A program made the translations under genes and the position numbers. The notes below the pieces were generated by a model. The model was not told where the DNA came from. It searched no databases and worked only from the letters and a program-made list of their open reading frames with translations. This document shows positions 44,037 to 53,060 of a stretch of DNA of 64,000 bases, one piece after another. The DNA comes from Pseudoalteromonas luteoviolacea (GTDB lineage Bacteria > Pseudomonadota > Gammaproteobacteria > Enterobacterales > Alteromonadaceae), in assembly GCF_021654285.1 (NCBI RefSeq), contig NZ_JAKFZS010000015.1:87183-151182 (forward strand), in the 5' to 3' direction. The first letter of the stretch is position 1. Every line of letters starts with the position of its first letter.

Positions 44037-44046
44037 GGCGGAGCGT
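44037..44046 (+). promoter_or_regulatory. ops-like sequence in the leader of the NusG-like gene
   Basis: GGCGGAGCGT differs from the core of the RfaH ops pause element (GGCGGTAGCGT, recalled) by loss of one T. It lies 14 bases before the ATG of a NusG/RfaH-like gene. A ten-base match can arise by chance. Confidence 0.35.
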
Positions 44047-44060
44047 ATCTAGGATTTGAT

Positions 44061-44573
44061 ATGACAACAATAAGAAACTGGTATGTTGTTTACACTAAGC
44101 CAAATACCGAAAAAAAGTTTGCAGAACAAGTGTCGAGTATTAACTCTGGGTGTGATGTTTTTTTACCATTGAAGACACAAAAAAAACAGTGGAGCGATCG
44201 TGTTAAATTAATAACCACCCCTTTATTTAAATCGTATGTATTTGTTTACCTCGACGATTTTGAATATCACCACATAAAACGCTTGAGTGGGTTTGTGGAT
44301 TTTATAAAGTTTAATGGTAAGGCTAGCATTGTAAATAATACTGAAATTGAAAAAATCAAAGCGGTTATTTCTTTGGGCTTTGAATGTGAACCTGTCCCTA
44401 ATAAGTTAGTTATTGGTAGTCAAGTAGAAATCACGGTAGGTGCGTTAAAAGGTTACCAGGGCTGTTTAGTAGAGCGTACCAATGAAAGTGTATTTGTTAT
44501 TGAAGTTGCGGGTTTAGATCAAAGCCTTATGCTCTCGGTACCTGCCAATTTGTTGCAAGCTGTTGAGATCTGA
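44061..44573 (+). CDS. NusG/RfaH-like specialised elongation factor
   Basis: The 170-residue protein has an NGN domain (NWYVVYTKPNTEKKFAEQV, VFLPLKTQKKQWSDRV, PLFKSYVFVYLD, LSGFVDFIKFNG) and a C-terminal KOW-like domain (VIGSQVEITVGALKGYQGCLVE). It differs from the housekeeping NusG, which normally sits beside secE and rplK, and resembles the paralogues that start long polysaccharide or toxin operons. Position at the head of a 20-kb co-oriented cluster suggests antitermination of that cluster (inference). Confidence 0.85.
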   Translation: MTTIRNWYVVYTKPNTEKKFAEQVSSINSGCDVFLPLKTQKKQWSDRVKLITTPLFKSYVFVYLDDFEYHHIKRLSGFVDFIKFNGKASIVNNTEIEKIKAVISLGFECEPVPNKLVIGSQVEITVGALKGYQGCLVERTNESVFVIEVAGLDQSLMLSVPANLLQAVEI

Positions 44574-44575
44574 AG

Positions 44576-44830
44576 ATGAGAGAGCACAGGGTTTATAACT
44601 CTTCTTTTGCATTAACTGTCATGTTGAACTTTGTTGAAACACTCGTTGTTCACGCAATTATAAAAGCCTACTTGATATTAGCGATCGAGAATTTGAATCA
44701 CAATCTTGCTGTTAAAATCTCTTATTTACGATCACTAAGTGTTGAACTCAAATGTGACAGAGGCTGTGAAAATAATATCAATAGTATGCAAGTTTATGAG
44801 CAAGCAATGGCGGGAAGAGCTTTATGGTAG
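44576..44830 (+). CDS. Small hydrophobic hypothetical protein
   Basis: An 84-residue frame sits between the NusG-like and AAA+ genes and overlaps the latter by seven bases, which supports it as real. Residues about 10-40 are hydrophobic (FALTVMLNFVETLVVHAIIK) and could form a membrane helix. No clear ribosome site precedes its ATG, and no family was recognised. Confidence 0.45.
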   Translation: MREHRVYNSSFALTVMLNFVETLVVHAIIKAYLILAIENLNHNLAVKISYLRSLSVELKCDRGCENNINSMQVYEQAMAGRALW

Positions 44831-46761
44831 AAGGCAACCCAATGAAACCGCAATTAGATTTAGAAAAGCAGCTCTCACAGGTCTTTTTTCAATTAGGGGC
44901 TGCGCTGGCACAAGATGAGGAACACATACAGCACTTGATATCTAAGCTTGATAGTGTGCTGAACCAGTTGATAAGTGTACCTAAATTCAAATATGTGGAA
45001 GACATGTTTGGTCTTCAAGAATATGAAATGAGGCTGATTGCCTTAGTTTATATTCAAGAATTAGAACCTGATATTTTAACACCCTATATCGGGCTGAGCT
45101 GGTATGAAAATGGTCCAACACTCAGTCTTGATAAGCTATTATATTTAAGTAAACAGGGCAATAAAAGGGCATTGCTATCTAAGGGAGGCCTTCGTATGAA
45201 GGTATTCGAATGGCAGTTGCTACAATGCGGGCCCTCGCAATCGCTAACTGAACGTGTTGTTATTCATTCAGGGCTTTTACACTTTTTATTGACAGGTTCT
45301 TTGAACCTCAAAGAAGATCACCCCATTGCTTTAGATAGTTGTGCTTCACAAGACACTGTTTTTGAATCTTGTTTGAATGTTTTGGATATTGATTTATCTG
45401 ACAGGCAATTTTTTCAGTTTGATACACGCAATACAGATCTCATTTGCTGGTACACGGAACAGCTTGCGGTTCATGAAAGCGCGTTGTTTGGTTTTTTTCA
45501 TAGTGAGCGACTACAACAAATGGGTTACGCTGGGCTTGTCTGTTCGTTGGTAGATGTGATCCTATGTGCTAACGGGAAACCCATATTCTTATTTGCATCA
45601 GATTTGAATTGCGTTTCACCTGTGGTTTTTGAAAGCTTAAACAAGCTAGATATGAGTGTTGCCAATTTATCATTTTTTACTCCTTTAATTTGCGAACATG
45701 CTGAAGCGCGAGCATATTGCAAGACAATTAAGCTTAATAAGCCCTCAACCACATCCCTTGTAGATGCTTGGCAAATGTTATCCCCAATACCAAATGAAGT
45801 GCGATCAACCGCCATTACTGCACGTTACCCTATACCGTTGCACCGTATGTCTGCATTGGCAGACACCGCCAAAAAAGAGGAGCAAAGTGGCGCTGATTTT
45901 TGGGATGCACTGCAATTACTGTGTTTACGTGAGCTTAATACTGGCCCTGAAGAATTGGCAAAGCTGGCTGAACCACGCTTTAAAATTTCGGATATGGTCT
46001 TATCGCCGCATGTCGCTTCACAACTTCGTGAATTAGTCGGTCGTGTAGATAAAAAAGCTGAATTACACGCTCAATTACCTCGTTTTATGCCGGGTTGTAA
46101 AGCGCTTTTTTGGGGTAAGCCTGGGACGGGTAAATCAATGGCAGCGGAAGCCATTGCCGGAGACCTTCAGTTGCCTTTGTATGTTGTGAACTTAGCCAAT
46201 ATCGCAAGTAAATGGATAGGCGAAACAGAAAAGCACTTAGAAAAGCTGTTCGATCAGGCCCAAGAACACAATGCTGTACTGATGTTCGATGAAGCCGATG
46301 CAGTATTTGCAAAACGAAGTGCTGTAGAGTCAAGTCAGGACAAAAATGCAAATACGGGTGTGAGTTATTTACTACAAAAAATAGAACACTATAGCGGCCT
46401 TCTTCTGTTAAGCACCAACCTTAAATCCAACCTGGATGATGCATTTTTACGCAGGTTTCATAACGTGATTGAGTTTACATTGCCAACGCCTGCACATAGG
46501 GAGCTGTTATGGCGTCAAGCTTTGTCAAAAAATGCCAATAACGATCTAATGAACTCGATAACCAGTTTGGCACATAGATTTGAATTAACGGCTGCACAAA
46601 TTCTCAATATTACGGAGTCAGCGTTATTACAACGTTTGATGATAGATCATAAAGATATAGATCCTGAATCGCTCGCAAATGCACTTAAAAGAGAGCTTTC
46701 AAAACAGCACGAAGGATTTATGGCACAGCATGAAATAAAAGCCTGGTTGCAAGGAAATTAA
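44824..46761 (+). CDS. eCIS-type AAA+ ATPase (Afp15/Pvc15-like)
   Basis: The 645-residue protein has a 400-residue helical N-terminal region and a C-terminal AAA+ module. This has Walker A GKPGTGKS (Lys437), Walker B VLMFDEAD (Asp489, Glu490) and arginine-rich FLRRF near 541, with LSTNLKSNLDDAF as sensor region. The same architecture occurs next to DUF4255 genes in extracellular contractile injection loci, where the ATPase is thought to aid assembly. GGAAGAG precedes the first ATG; a second start at 44842 is possible. Confidence 0.85.
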   Translation: MVEGNPMKPQLDLEKQLSQVFFQLGAALAQDEEHIQHLISKLDSVLNQLISVPKFKYVEDMFGLQEYEMRLIALVYIQELEPDILTPYIGLSWYENGPTLSLDKLLYLSKQGNKRALLSKGGLRMKVFEWQLLQCGPSQSLTERVVIHSGLLHFLLTGSLNLKEDHPIALDSCASQDTVFESCLNVLDIDLSDRQFFQFDTRNTDLICWYTEQLAVHESALFGFFHSERLQQMGYAGLVCSLVDVILCANGKPIFLFASDLNCVSPVVFESLNKLDMSVANLSFFTPLICEHAEARAYCKTIKLNKPSTTSLVDAWQMLSPIPNEVRSTAITARYPIPLHRMSALADTAKKEEQSGADFWDALQLLCLRELNTGPEELAKLAEPRFKISDMVLSPHVASQLRELVGRVDKKAELHAQLPRFMPGCKALFWGKPGTGKSMAAEAIAGDLQLPLYVVNLANIASKWIGETEKHLEKLFDQAQEHNAVLMFDEADAVFAKRSAVESSQDKNANTGVSYLLQKIEHYSGLLLLSTNLKSNLDDAFLRRFHNVIEFTLPTPAHRELLWRQALSKNANNDLMNSITSLAHRFELTAAQILNITESALLQRLMIDHKDIDPESLANALKRELSKQHEGFMAQHEIKAWLQGN

Positions 46762-46762
46762 T

Positions 46763-47398
46763 ATGGATCCAAACATTATTTACAACACTCAGCAAGCGTT
46801 AAAAACATTCCTCACAGAGCGGATTTTGTCGATGAGTAATGGTACTGGCGCAGAACTTGATAGTGAAATCGCGCTTAGTTTCATTGCGCCAGATAAAACC
46901 TTCTACGACAAACATGTCAGTGATGAGCCTACAGTTAACTGCTACCTGATTGGGGTTGCTGAGGATATCACACGTCGACAAAGCGAGCCGCCAAGAAGTT
47001 ATTTGAATGTTTCTCAGACCCATCGTATTCATCATAAAGAGCCAAGGTTTGTTTCATTGACTTATATGCTGACTGTATGGAGCAAGGCAGAGTCGGGTAG
47101 TGCAGAGCTTGAACATATGGTGCTTAGTTATCTGCTATGTGGCTTAGGTGCCTATGATTTTTTACCTGAAGATATCTTGGCCAAGTATGAGGTAGAAGAC
47201 AAGCCTTATGGGATCCGAACACAGTTGTTCGGTAATGAACACAGTGAAAAAGTAAGTGGTCAAGTATGGCAAGCTTTAGGTTCGACGCCTAAGCCTACGT
47301 TATTACTTTCGTTGTCTGTGCCTGTGCCTGTGTTTACCCCTGATGTATTGCCAGTTATTCAAGAAATCGAAACTAATATGGATAACAAATCAGCTTAA
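46763..47398 (+). CDS. DUF4255 tail-terminator-like protein (Afp16/Pvc16)
   Basis: The 211-residue protein begins MDPNIIYNTQQALKTFL and has the DUF4255 pattern: VNCYLIGVAEDITRRQSEPP, PRFVSLTYMLTVWSK and LEHMVLSYLLCGL. DUF4255 proteins cap the tube/sheath in Afp, PVC and MAC-like particles. It starts two bases after the ATPase gene stops. This gene pair is the clearest eCIS marker in the window. Confidence 0.85.
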   Translation: MDPNIIYNTQQALKTFLTERILSMSNGTGAELDSEIALSFIAPDKTFYDKHVSDEPTVNCYLIGVAEDITRRQSEPPRSYLNVSQTHRIHHKEPRFVSLTYMLTVWSKAESGSAELEHMVLSYLLCGLGAYDFLPEDILAKYEVEDKPYGIRTQLFGNEHSEKVSGQVWQALGSTPKPTLLLSLSVPVPVFTPDVLPVIQEIETNMDNKSA

Positions 47399-47426
47399 AA
47401 ACACTTTTTTACTCTTCCAAATTTCG

Positions 47427-47459
47427 CTTGCTACATCAACTCTCCCCCGATGTAGCAAG
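47427..47459 (+). terminator. Intergenic hairpin between DUF4255 and fibre genes
   Basis: CTTGCTACATC pairs perfectly over eleven bases with GATGTAGCAAG across an eleven-base C-rich loop. The following sequence is only moderately T-rich. It may attenuate transcription in the cluster. Confidence 0.6.
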
Positions 47460-47495
47460 ATTTCTCAATTTAAGACTAATCACCAAAGGTTAACT

Positions 47496-49556
47496 ATGAA
47501 ACATTCAGAATTAAATACTGAACTGCGCGGATATTTTGAAAATGGCGATATACCAACTCAAATCGAATTTCGCAAACTGATCGATGCAGCAACGGATAAT
47601 ACAACCACATTTAGCTTATTAGCGCATCTGTTTGGTGCCACAGTGGATTGCGCAATAAGTGAGCCTGATCTCGATTTAGAATCAGATTTAACATCAAAAT
47701 TAGCAGATTATTCGCTGGTTCCAGGTGAGCAAGTCATTTTGCATGCGCAGCAAGATATTACAGAAAATGGTGTATACATCTTTGACCTAGAGACAGTTGA
47801 AGGAGAGACAATCGCCAAGCTGACTAAGCAGGCGATTAATGAATTTGAAGGCATGCTAATTAAAGCGAATCGTTCTCTAGATGACAGTGCAAGTTATTAT
47901 CACTATGTTATGGAAAGTGATACTGACCAAAATTTAGATTGGCACAAGGTTGAAAATTTTGATGTACCTGAATACTACTCAGAGCACATTCAAAACGCTC
48001 GTTTTCCAGCAGAAATTGATTTAACACAGCAAGACAGCGTCGAAAACAGCAAATTGACGGCCAATTACTTAGTTGGTAATGGTGCTGCGATCACGGATTT
48101 AAATAATGCCAACCTGCCTGCGCAAATAGATCTCACGCAAATAGATAATGATTCTAGCCTTAAAGCCAAAGAGATCATTGGAGATGGGCAGCAATTAACG
48201 GGGTTAGATGCTGATCAGCTGCAATTTGGACAAGTGCCGCCACAGCGTATTGATTTTGCGCAAATGAGTGATATTGAGTCAGGCAGCAGCGTAAAAGTCT
48301 TGAACGCAGATCATGGGTATTGGCTTAATCAAAAAGTAGAGTCGCTGGGGATCTATACTTTAATACAAGATTTTATCACTTGCGCTGAAGTCAACACGCA
48401 CATTGATACGGCGTCACCCTTGCTGGCGCTCGACGGTGTGTCATTGCAAGCGGGCGATCTTGTGTTGTTAACAGCCCAGCTGGAGCCAAGTGAAAATCGC
48501 ATATGGCAAATTCAACCAAACAAAACACTGTCTTTACCATCGCCAGAGATTGCGTTAAGTCCAGGCGCCGCAGTAAAGATCAATGCAGGTACTGTGCATC
48601 AGCATAAAGTCTTTGTATTAGCCTCTCAGTTTGAAAATCTACAAGGGGATGTTGAGAACCAATGGCAGGCTTCAGCTCAAGTTACATTAGCGGGTGCTGG
48701 GATCAAGGTCATTAATAATCAACACTCAGTAGATGTTGCTACACCTGCAGATATTGAAGCGGGTGTCACAGATAAGCTGCTCGATGCGGCCCAATTCAAA
48801 GCACAACAATCTTCTGGTTCAGATGCTTTAAAAGCAGACTACAACGCTAAAATTACCGTTCAAAAAGAGCGCATTGATAGCATTTTGGAAGCGAGTGATG
48901 CAGATGCAGACTCATTTAAAGAAATTGTTGATTTGATCAACTCAGTAGACACTGAATCGGATCAGGCCTTTGCAAGCTATGTGCTGAGCAATGATCAGCG
49001 AAGTGCCCAAATAGAAACTGATCTGGCTACTGAATCGAGCACAAGGTTACAAGAGGTAGCATCACTTCAGACAGCTTTACAGCAAGAGGTATCAGATCGT
49101 ACAGCAGATTCAGCATCAAGATATACCAAGACAGAAGCCGATCAACGCTTTCTAAAATCCGTCAATACCCAGCTTGTAGGCACGGTAGATATTACCCAAG
49201 CTAACTTTAACGGCAATATGACTGTTTCAGGAGCAATCACTGCGACAGGTGATGTGACCGCTTTTTCTGATGCACGGTTAAAGTCGAATATTAAACCGAT
49301 TACTGAGGCGCTTGCAGCCGTAGGAAAGCTAGAGGGTGTTACATTCGAGCGTGCTGATGGTCAGTGCGATAGAAGGTATACCGGGTTGATAGCGCAAAAC
49401 GTAGAGCAAGCCTGTCCTGAAGCTGTATACGACCAAGATGACTATAAGTCTGTTGCGTATGGCAATTTAGTTGGTCTATTAGTTGAAAGTATAAAAGAAC
49501 TAAATAACAAGGTGATCAGTTTAGAAAATCAAGTTGCCAAACTTGAGTCTGAATAA
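47496..49556 (+). CDS. Tail-fibre protein with C-terminal S74 chaperone
   Basis: The 686-residue protein starts MKHSELNTELRGYFENG behind AAAGG. The open frame reaches back to 47343, but that part overlaps the previous gene. It contains two copies of a phage-fibre module (GEQVILHAQQDITENGVYIF; GDLVLLTAQLEPSENRIWQI). Beta-repeat spacers (PAEIDLTQQD, PAQIDLTQID) and a coiled-coil region follow. At the C-terminus lies an intramolecular chaperone of endosialidase: SDARLKSNIKPI near 590, YTGLIAQNVEQACPEAV and a terminal coiled coil. S74 domains trimerise fibres and cleave themselves off. It probably forms host-binding fibres of the injection particle. Confidence 0.88.
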   Translation: MKHSELNTELRGYFENGDIPTQIEFRKLIDAATDNTTTFSLLAHLFGATVDCAISEPDLDLESDLTSKLADYSLVPGEQVILHAQQDITENGVYIFDLETVEGETIAKLTKQAINEFEGMLIKANRSLDDSASYYHYVMESDTDQNLDWHKVENFDVPEYYSEHIQNARFPAEIDLTQQDSVENSKLTANYLVGNGAAITDLNNANLPAQIDLTQIDNDSSLKAKEIIGDGQQLTGLDADQLQFGQVPPQRIDFAQMSDIESGSSVKVLNADHGYWLNQKVESLGIYTLIQDFITCAEVNTHIDTASPLLALDGVSLQAGDLVLLTAQLEPSENRIWQIQPNKTLSLPSPEIALSPGAAVKINAGTVHQHKVFVLASQFENLQGDVENQWQASAQVTLAGAGIKVINNQHSVDVATPADIEAGVTDKLLDAAQFKAQQSSGSDALKADYNAKITVQKERIDSILEASDADADSFKEIVDLINSVDTESDQAFASYVLSNDQRSAQIETDLATESSTRLQEVASLQTALQQEVSDRTADSASRYTKTEADQRFLKSVNTQLVGTVDITQANFNGNMTVSGAITATGDVTAFSDARLKSNIKPITEALAAVGKLEGVTFERADGQCDRRYTGLIAQNVEQACPEAVYDQDDYKSVAYGNLVGLLVESIKELNNKVISLENQVAKLESE

Positions 49557-49571
49557 AGGGAGTGAAGGTGA

Positions 49572-51620
49572 ATGACTTTACAAACGAATGGCCCCATATC
49601 ACTCAAAAATATTGGCGATGAATATCGAGACTCACAGCCTCATGAGTTAGGGTATTTCAGTGAGCATGTCGACAAGGTGCCAGGAGATACGCTAGCAATC
49701 AGTGAGTTTTACGGCAAGTCAGCTCAAACGATACGCCTAGTTGATAAAACCTTTCAGGTTTATACAAAGCGCACTGCTATTATCCCAATCGCTAATATTC
49801 TTGAGGGGAGTTTTGATGAATATAGCAACGGGCAAGATCCTATTCGGCTGATTGCGGTACAAAACCCTCAATATGGTACGGTAATTATTGACGGAGCCAA
49901 TATCGAGTTTACCTCAAATAGTGGTATTGGAAGTGCGGCCCGTTTTGACTTTATTGTTGAAAACAGTATCGGGGTTCGTAAAACACATTTTGTCACCATG
50001 TCAGTTGTTGCTGTACCACCAATTGTATGTAACCCAGATACTTTGAGCTTACAACAAGGGGAGTCGGTATTTATTAGCAAGCAGCAATTGATTGCTAATG
50101 ATGAAGATGGTTCAGGTACTGGCCTATCCTTAATTGGCGTATCCAATGCGCAAGGCGGTACGGTATCTCTTAGTGGAGACACCATTACTTTTCTATCTAC
50201 AGGGCTGGCGGAGCAACCGGCGCAGTTTAACTATCGCGTCAGAAATGGTCACGGTGTTGAGCAAACTGGTACGGTTTATATAAACATCACACCTTTGCCT
50301 GAACTGGAATCGTACATATACCGCACCCAGCAGCAATCAGATGACGCACGGCAAAGTTATAGTCCGCCGACGATGCAGGACATCTTCAATAATTGGGCAA
50401 GATTTAACGGTAACGAGTATTTCCTAAACAAGCAAGATGCCGAAGCTCGTAATAGCGCCAATGCAAAAGCTTGGTTCTATCGCGCTTCTACAGATAGTGT
50501 CGTTATGCCGCTCAATGTATCGCCTTCAAATGGGTTTGTATCCTCGGAGAAAGTCGATAACTACACCTTAGAGGCGACTTTAAGTTCAGATCATGGTGAC
50601 AATGATACGATAGGGGTCGTTGCTGCTTTTGTTAGGGAAGGGAACATAAACTATGTCCTAACGATAGTGCTCAATACGGGTGGCACAGCGCCTAGCTCAA
50701 CAGGATGTGGTGTATATTTTGGCTATGCCGGTGTGGGTTCTGGTTCCGATAAGTTACTAGGGCAATATAACATTGGAACTGGAGGCGGTTGGAACAACAA
50801 ACGTGTGCGCGTAAAAGTTCAGCGTCAAGATGATATTTTTAAATTTTACGTGACGCCATGGAACCAAACGGGCAACTTCCAATCCGCCAGTGAGATTATC
50901 GTTGATTTGAATAACGACACAGATTTACATCGCTTCAAAGGCAAGCAATCTTATGGCTACATCACTTACTCCCAGCCAAATTCAACCTACTTAGACACTG
51001 ATTTACGCGGCGGACTGGATGTATCGAAGATTTATGATGCACAAAATAATTTTGTTTGGGAATACGTAAGCGGAAGCTGGCAAAAGGTATCGGGTAGCAT
51101 ACAAAGTCACTTAGGGTACATCAGAAAGGTCTTTAACCCGCAAAGCCAAGAACGTTTTTTAATTTCTCAATCAACTGTCAGCTACTTAGGTAATTTGGTA
51201 CAAAGCAGTGCTTGGAATAACACCAAATTGCTTGATGAAAGCCAAAATATTCTAGCGGAGCAAGCTTTAGCACAAAATGGTGCGCCAGCTGGCAGGCGGA
51301 TGCTAGCCTTATATACCAAAGGAAAAGAAGAGAAAAATTATCTAACCGGTAAACCCGCAGTGTCCTCTACGTCAGCACATGCCCATCACAATAGTAGTCC
51401 AGGGTTTAATAATTTATCGAGTAAAAATTGGTTTGCAGATAACGAAATAGACTTGGCAATTACCAATTTTATTGGCGGAACAGTGGTGTTCGAGGGCGGA
51501 ATTGTCGGCCGGATCACCAGTATCGGTAATGATAATGGAACGAGTGCCTTTGTACATTATCAAGTTACCAGTTATCGATTGTTTGAGCTGATCCCAGAAG
51601 TATCATCCCAGCACCTTTAA
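49572..51620 (+). CDS. Phage-type structural protein with Ig-like and lectin-like domains
   Basis: The 682-residue protein opens with MTLQTNGPISLKNIGDEY and ISEFYGKSA, a short N-terminal unit common in tail proteins of marine phages. Two Ig-like repeats follow (about 55-240; AIIPIANILEGSFDEY, VFISKQQLIANDEDG). Next is a lectin/LamG-like domain of about 200 residues (YTLEATLSSDHGDNDTIGVV, WNNKRVRVKVQRQDDIFKFY). The C-terminal 150 residues are Ser/Asn-rich. It is likely a surface-exposed receptor-binding part of the particle. Confidence 0.75.
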   Translation: MTLQTNGPISLKNIGDEYRDSQPHELGYFSEHVDKVPGDTLAISEFYGKSAQTIRLVDKTFQVYTKRTAIIPIANILEGSFDEYSNGQDPIRLIAVQNPQYGTVIIDGANIEFTSNSGIGSAARFDFIVENSIGVRKTHFVTMSVVAVPPIVCNPDTLSLQQGESVFISKQQLIANDEDGSGTGLSLIGVSNAQGGTVSLSGDTITFLSTGLAEQPAQFNYRVRNGHGVEQTGTVYINITPLPELESYIYRTQQQSDDARQSYSPPTMQDIFNNWARFNGNEYFLNKQDAEARNSANAKAWFYRASTDSVVMPLNVSPSNGFVSSEKVDNYTLEATLSSDHGDNDTIGVVAAFVREGNINYVLTIVLNTGGTAPSSTGCGVYFGYAGVGSGSDKLLGQYNIGTGGGWNNKRVRVKVQRQDDIFKFYVTPWNQTGNFQSASEIIVDLNNDTDLHRFKGKQSYGYITYSQPNSTYLDTDLRGGLDVSKIYDAQNNFVWEYVSGSWQKVSGSIQSHLGYIRKVFNPQSQERFLISQSTVSYLGNLVQSSAWNNTKLLDESQNILAEQALAQNGAPAGRRMLALYTKGKEEKNYLTGKPAVSSTSAHAHHNSSPGFNNLSSKNWFADNEIDLAITNFIGGTVVFEGGIVGRITSIGNDNGTSAFVHYQVTSYRLFELIPEVSSQHL

Positions 51621-51738
51621 ATATCTTGCACAGTACTGTTGTTATTTTCTCCATTACCGCTGTCGCCAGTACTAAAACACCAATTTTATAACCTGTAGCA
51701 CATCAAACTTGAAAGCTACATTTATCAAGGAGGCCATA

Positions 51739-52164
51739 ATGGCTTTAAAAACTCTCTCTGGCATTCTCGCTGCCATTGATGCTGAGCAGATCGCTGTCAA
51801 CATGACAGCGACAAAGTCACTTTATAGATACACGGGTATTATTGACCGTGTTCATAAAGTGAAAACTGATACCAATGTAAACCTGCCTGCAGCAAATACG
51901 GATGACTTTCTCACTAATACTTTAGCACTTGCTGATGGAGAAAAAATTCTACTTACTAAGCAATCTGCACCATCTCAGAATGGGGTTTATCAAAGAATTG
52001 CCGACACGCTTAATAAAATCACTTACCCAAATGTTGAGTTGGGCAACCTAGTTGAGTTGTTGGGCACACCACCTACATCCTCTACCGTTTTTTATAAACT
52101 GATGGAGGGCGATCAGTGGAGTGAAGTCGCCTTGAGCGATGGGGCTGTGTCAGTCGCAGTTTAA
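51739..52164 (+). CDS. Small fibre-module protein
   Basis: The 141-residue protein starts at the ATG after a very strong AAGGAGG; the frame extends to 51709 without support. Its core, EKILLTKQSAPSQNGVYQ and VELGNLVELLG, is the same module found twice in the S74 fibre and once in the next protein. It may be a single-domain accessory tip or fibre adaptor. Confidence 0.65.
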   Translation: MALKTLSGILAAIDAEQIAVNMTATKSLYRYTGIIDRVHKVKTDTNVNLPAANTDDFLTNTLALADGEKILLTKQSAPSQNGVYQRIADTLNKITYPNVELGNLVELLGTPPTSSTVFYKLMEGDQWSEVALSDGAVSVAV

Positions 52165-52171
52165 TCTCTTT

Positions 52172-52200
52172 GGCCAAGTGTGACCACTTGGCCTTTTATT
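52172..52200 (+). terminator. Terminator-like hairpin inside the fibre gene array
   Basis: GGCCAAGTG pairs perfectly with CACTTGGCC over a four-base loop and is followed by TTTTATTTT. It lies between two co-oriented, related genes. Confidence 0.82.
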
Positions 52201-52231
52201 TTAAATGAAGGGTTCAAAATGAGGTATGCAC

Positions 52232-52627
52232 ATGACTTTTAAATATCTAAATGTCAACGCTTTACTCAAAAAAATAGACCAACATCAGCAATATATTGAG
52301 CGGTATATCGGTTTCATTGGTACGATAGACAGCGTTTTTGAAGAGCCTATTCCCCTGTCACAGCCAATGCCCCCAAGTTATTGGCAATCTTTAGTATTGT
52401 TAATCAAGCAAACGCAACAAATTGAGAATGGTTTGTACCAAATTAGCTCTACAGGGCTTTGGCAACGGTTCCCTGTTGAGATTGAGCTTGGCAACATTGT
52501 GGCTTTAAAGGGAGTGAATGAAAGGGCGACTCGATACTTTAAACTAATTGAGCAAAGCCCAGAAAAACAGATTTGGCAACCTTTCACCATAGACAGCGTT
52601 GAAACATTCAATATGTCATCAGTGTAA
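52232..52627 (+). CDS. Second small fibre-module protein
   Basis: The 131-residue protein is a paralogue of the preceding one: VLLIKQTQQIENGLYQI, IELGNIVALKGV and RYFKLIEQ align with its module. Two ATGs occur; the second (52232) has GAGG at proper spacing. Role unknown beyond the shared fibre module. Confidence 0.62.
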   Translation: MTFKYLNVNALLKKIDQHQQYIERYIGFIGTIDSVFEEPIPLSQPMPPSYWQSLVLLIKQTQQIENGLYQISSTGLWQRFPVEIELGNIVALKGVNERATRYFKLIEQSPEKQIWQPFTIDSVETFNMSSV

Positions 52628-52646
52628 TCGCCGGATGGAATTGACA

Positions 52647-53048
52647 ATGGAAAGCTCATTAAGAAAAACCCTTAAATCTTTTTTTAGGCGAGGTGCAAAG
52701 CCGACAGAGTCACAGTTTGCTAAATGGCTGGATGCATGTTTACTGCAAAATGAAGATGGGATCAAAAAGAGCGAGAGTGGTTTAGAGTTTAGTAATGATG
52801 TGATCATTAAAGGTAACCTCAAACTTGACGGTACATTTTGGTTGTCAGCAGACACACCAGAAACGAATTTACTAGATGTGGAACCAACCAGTCATTCAGT
52901 CCCTGTTGGTGCAATTTTTTTATGGTTTGGTCAGCAGCTTCCAAAAGACTACGAATTATGTGATGGAAAGTTTGGTCGGCCCTTTTTGTCTCCTCCAGAT
53001 AAACACGTCAAATACATTATAAAGCAAATCAAAAATGAAAATGGTTAA
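52647..53048 (+). CDS. Small tail-collar-domain protein
   Basis: The 133-residue protein begins with LRKTLKSFFRRGAKPTESQF, matching the start of the S74 fibre (LNTELRGYFENGDIPTQIEF). It ends with a phage tail-collar domain (SVPVGAIFLWFGQQLPKDYE then LCDGKFGRPF). GGA upstream favours the ATG at 52647 over 52635. It is probably a short fibre or fibre cap. Confidence 0.7.
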   Translation: MESSLRKTLKSFFRRGAKPTESQFAKWLDACLLQNEDGIKKSESGLEFSNDVIIKGNLKLDGTFWLSADTPETNLLDVEPTSHSVPVGAIFLWFGQQLPKDYELCDGKFGRPFLSPPDKHVKYIIKQIKNENG

Positions 53049-53060
53049 GGAAGAAAATTT

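Larger units (their letters stand above)
43727..44060. other. Gap between sigma-factor gene and NusG-like gene
   Basis: The 334 bases hold a strong terminator (43869-43900), an AT-rich stretch likely to include the promoter of the next operon, and an ops-like sequence at 44037. No small gene was recognised. Confidence 0.6.

Noticed and set aside
44824..47398. Type VI secretion system
   Set aside because: No TssB/TssC, Hcp, VgrG, TssJLM or ClpV signature; the ATPase is of the eCIS AAA+ type, not ClpV.
47343..47495. N-terminal extension of the S74 fibre
   Set aside because: It overlaps the DUF4255 gene and a hairpin; a good ribosome site and family-like start occur at 47496.
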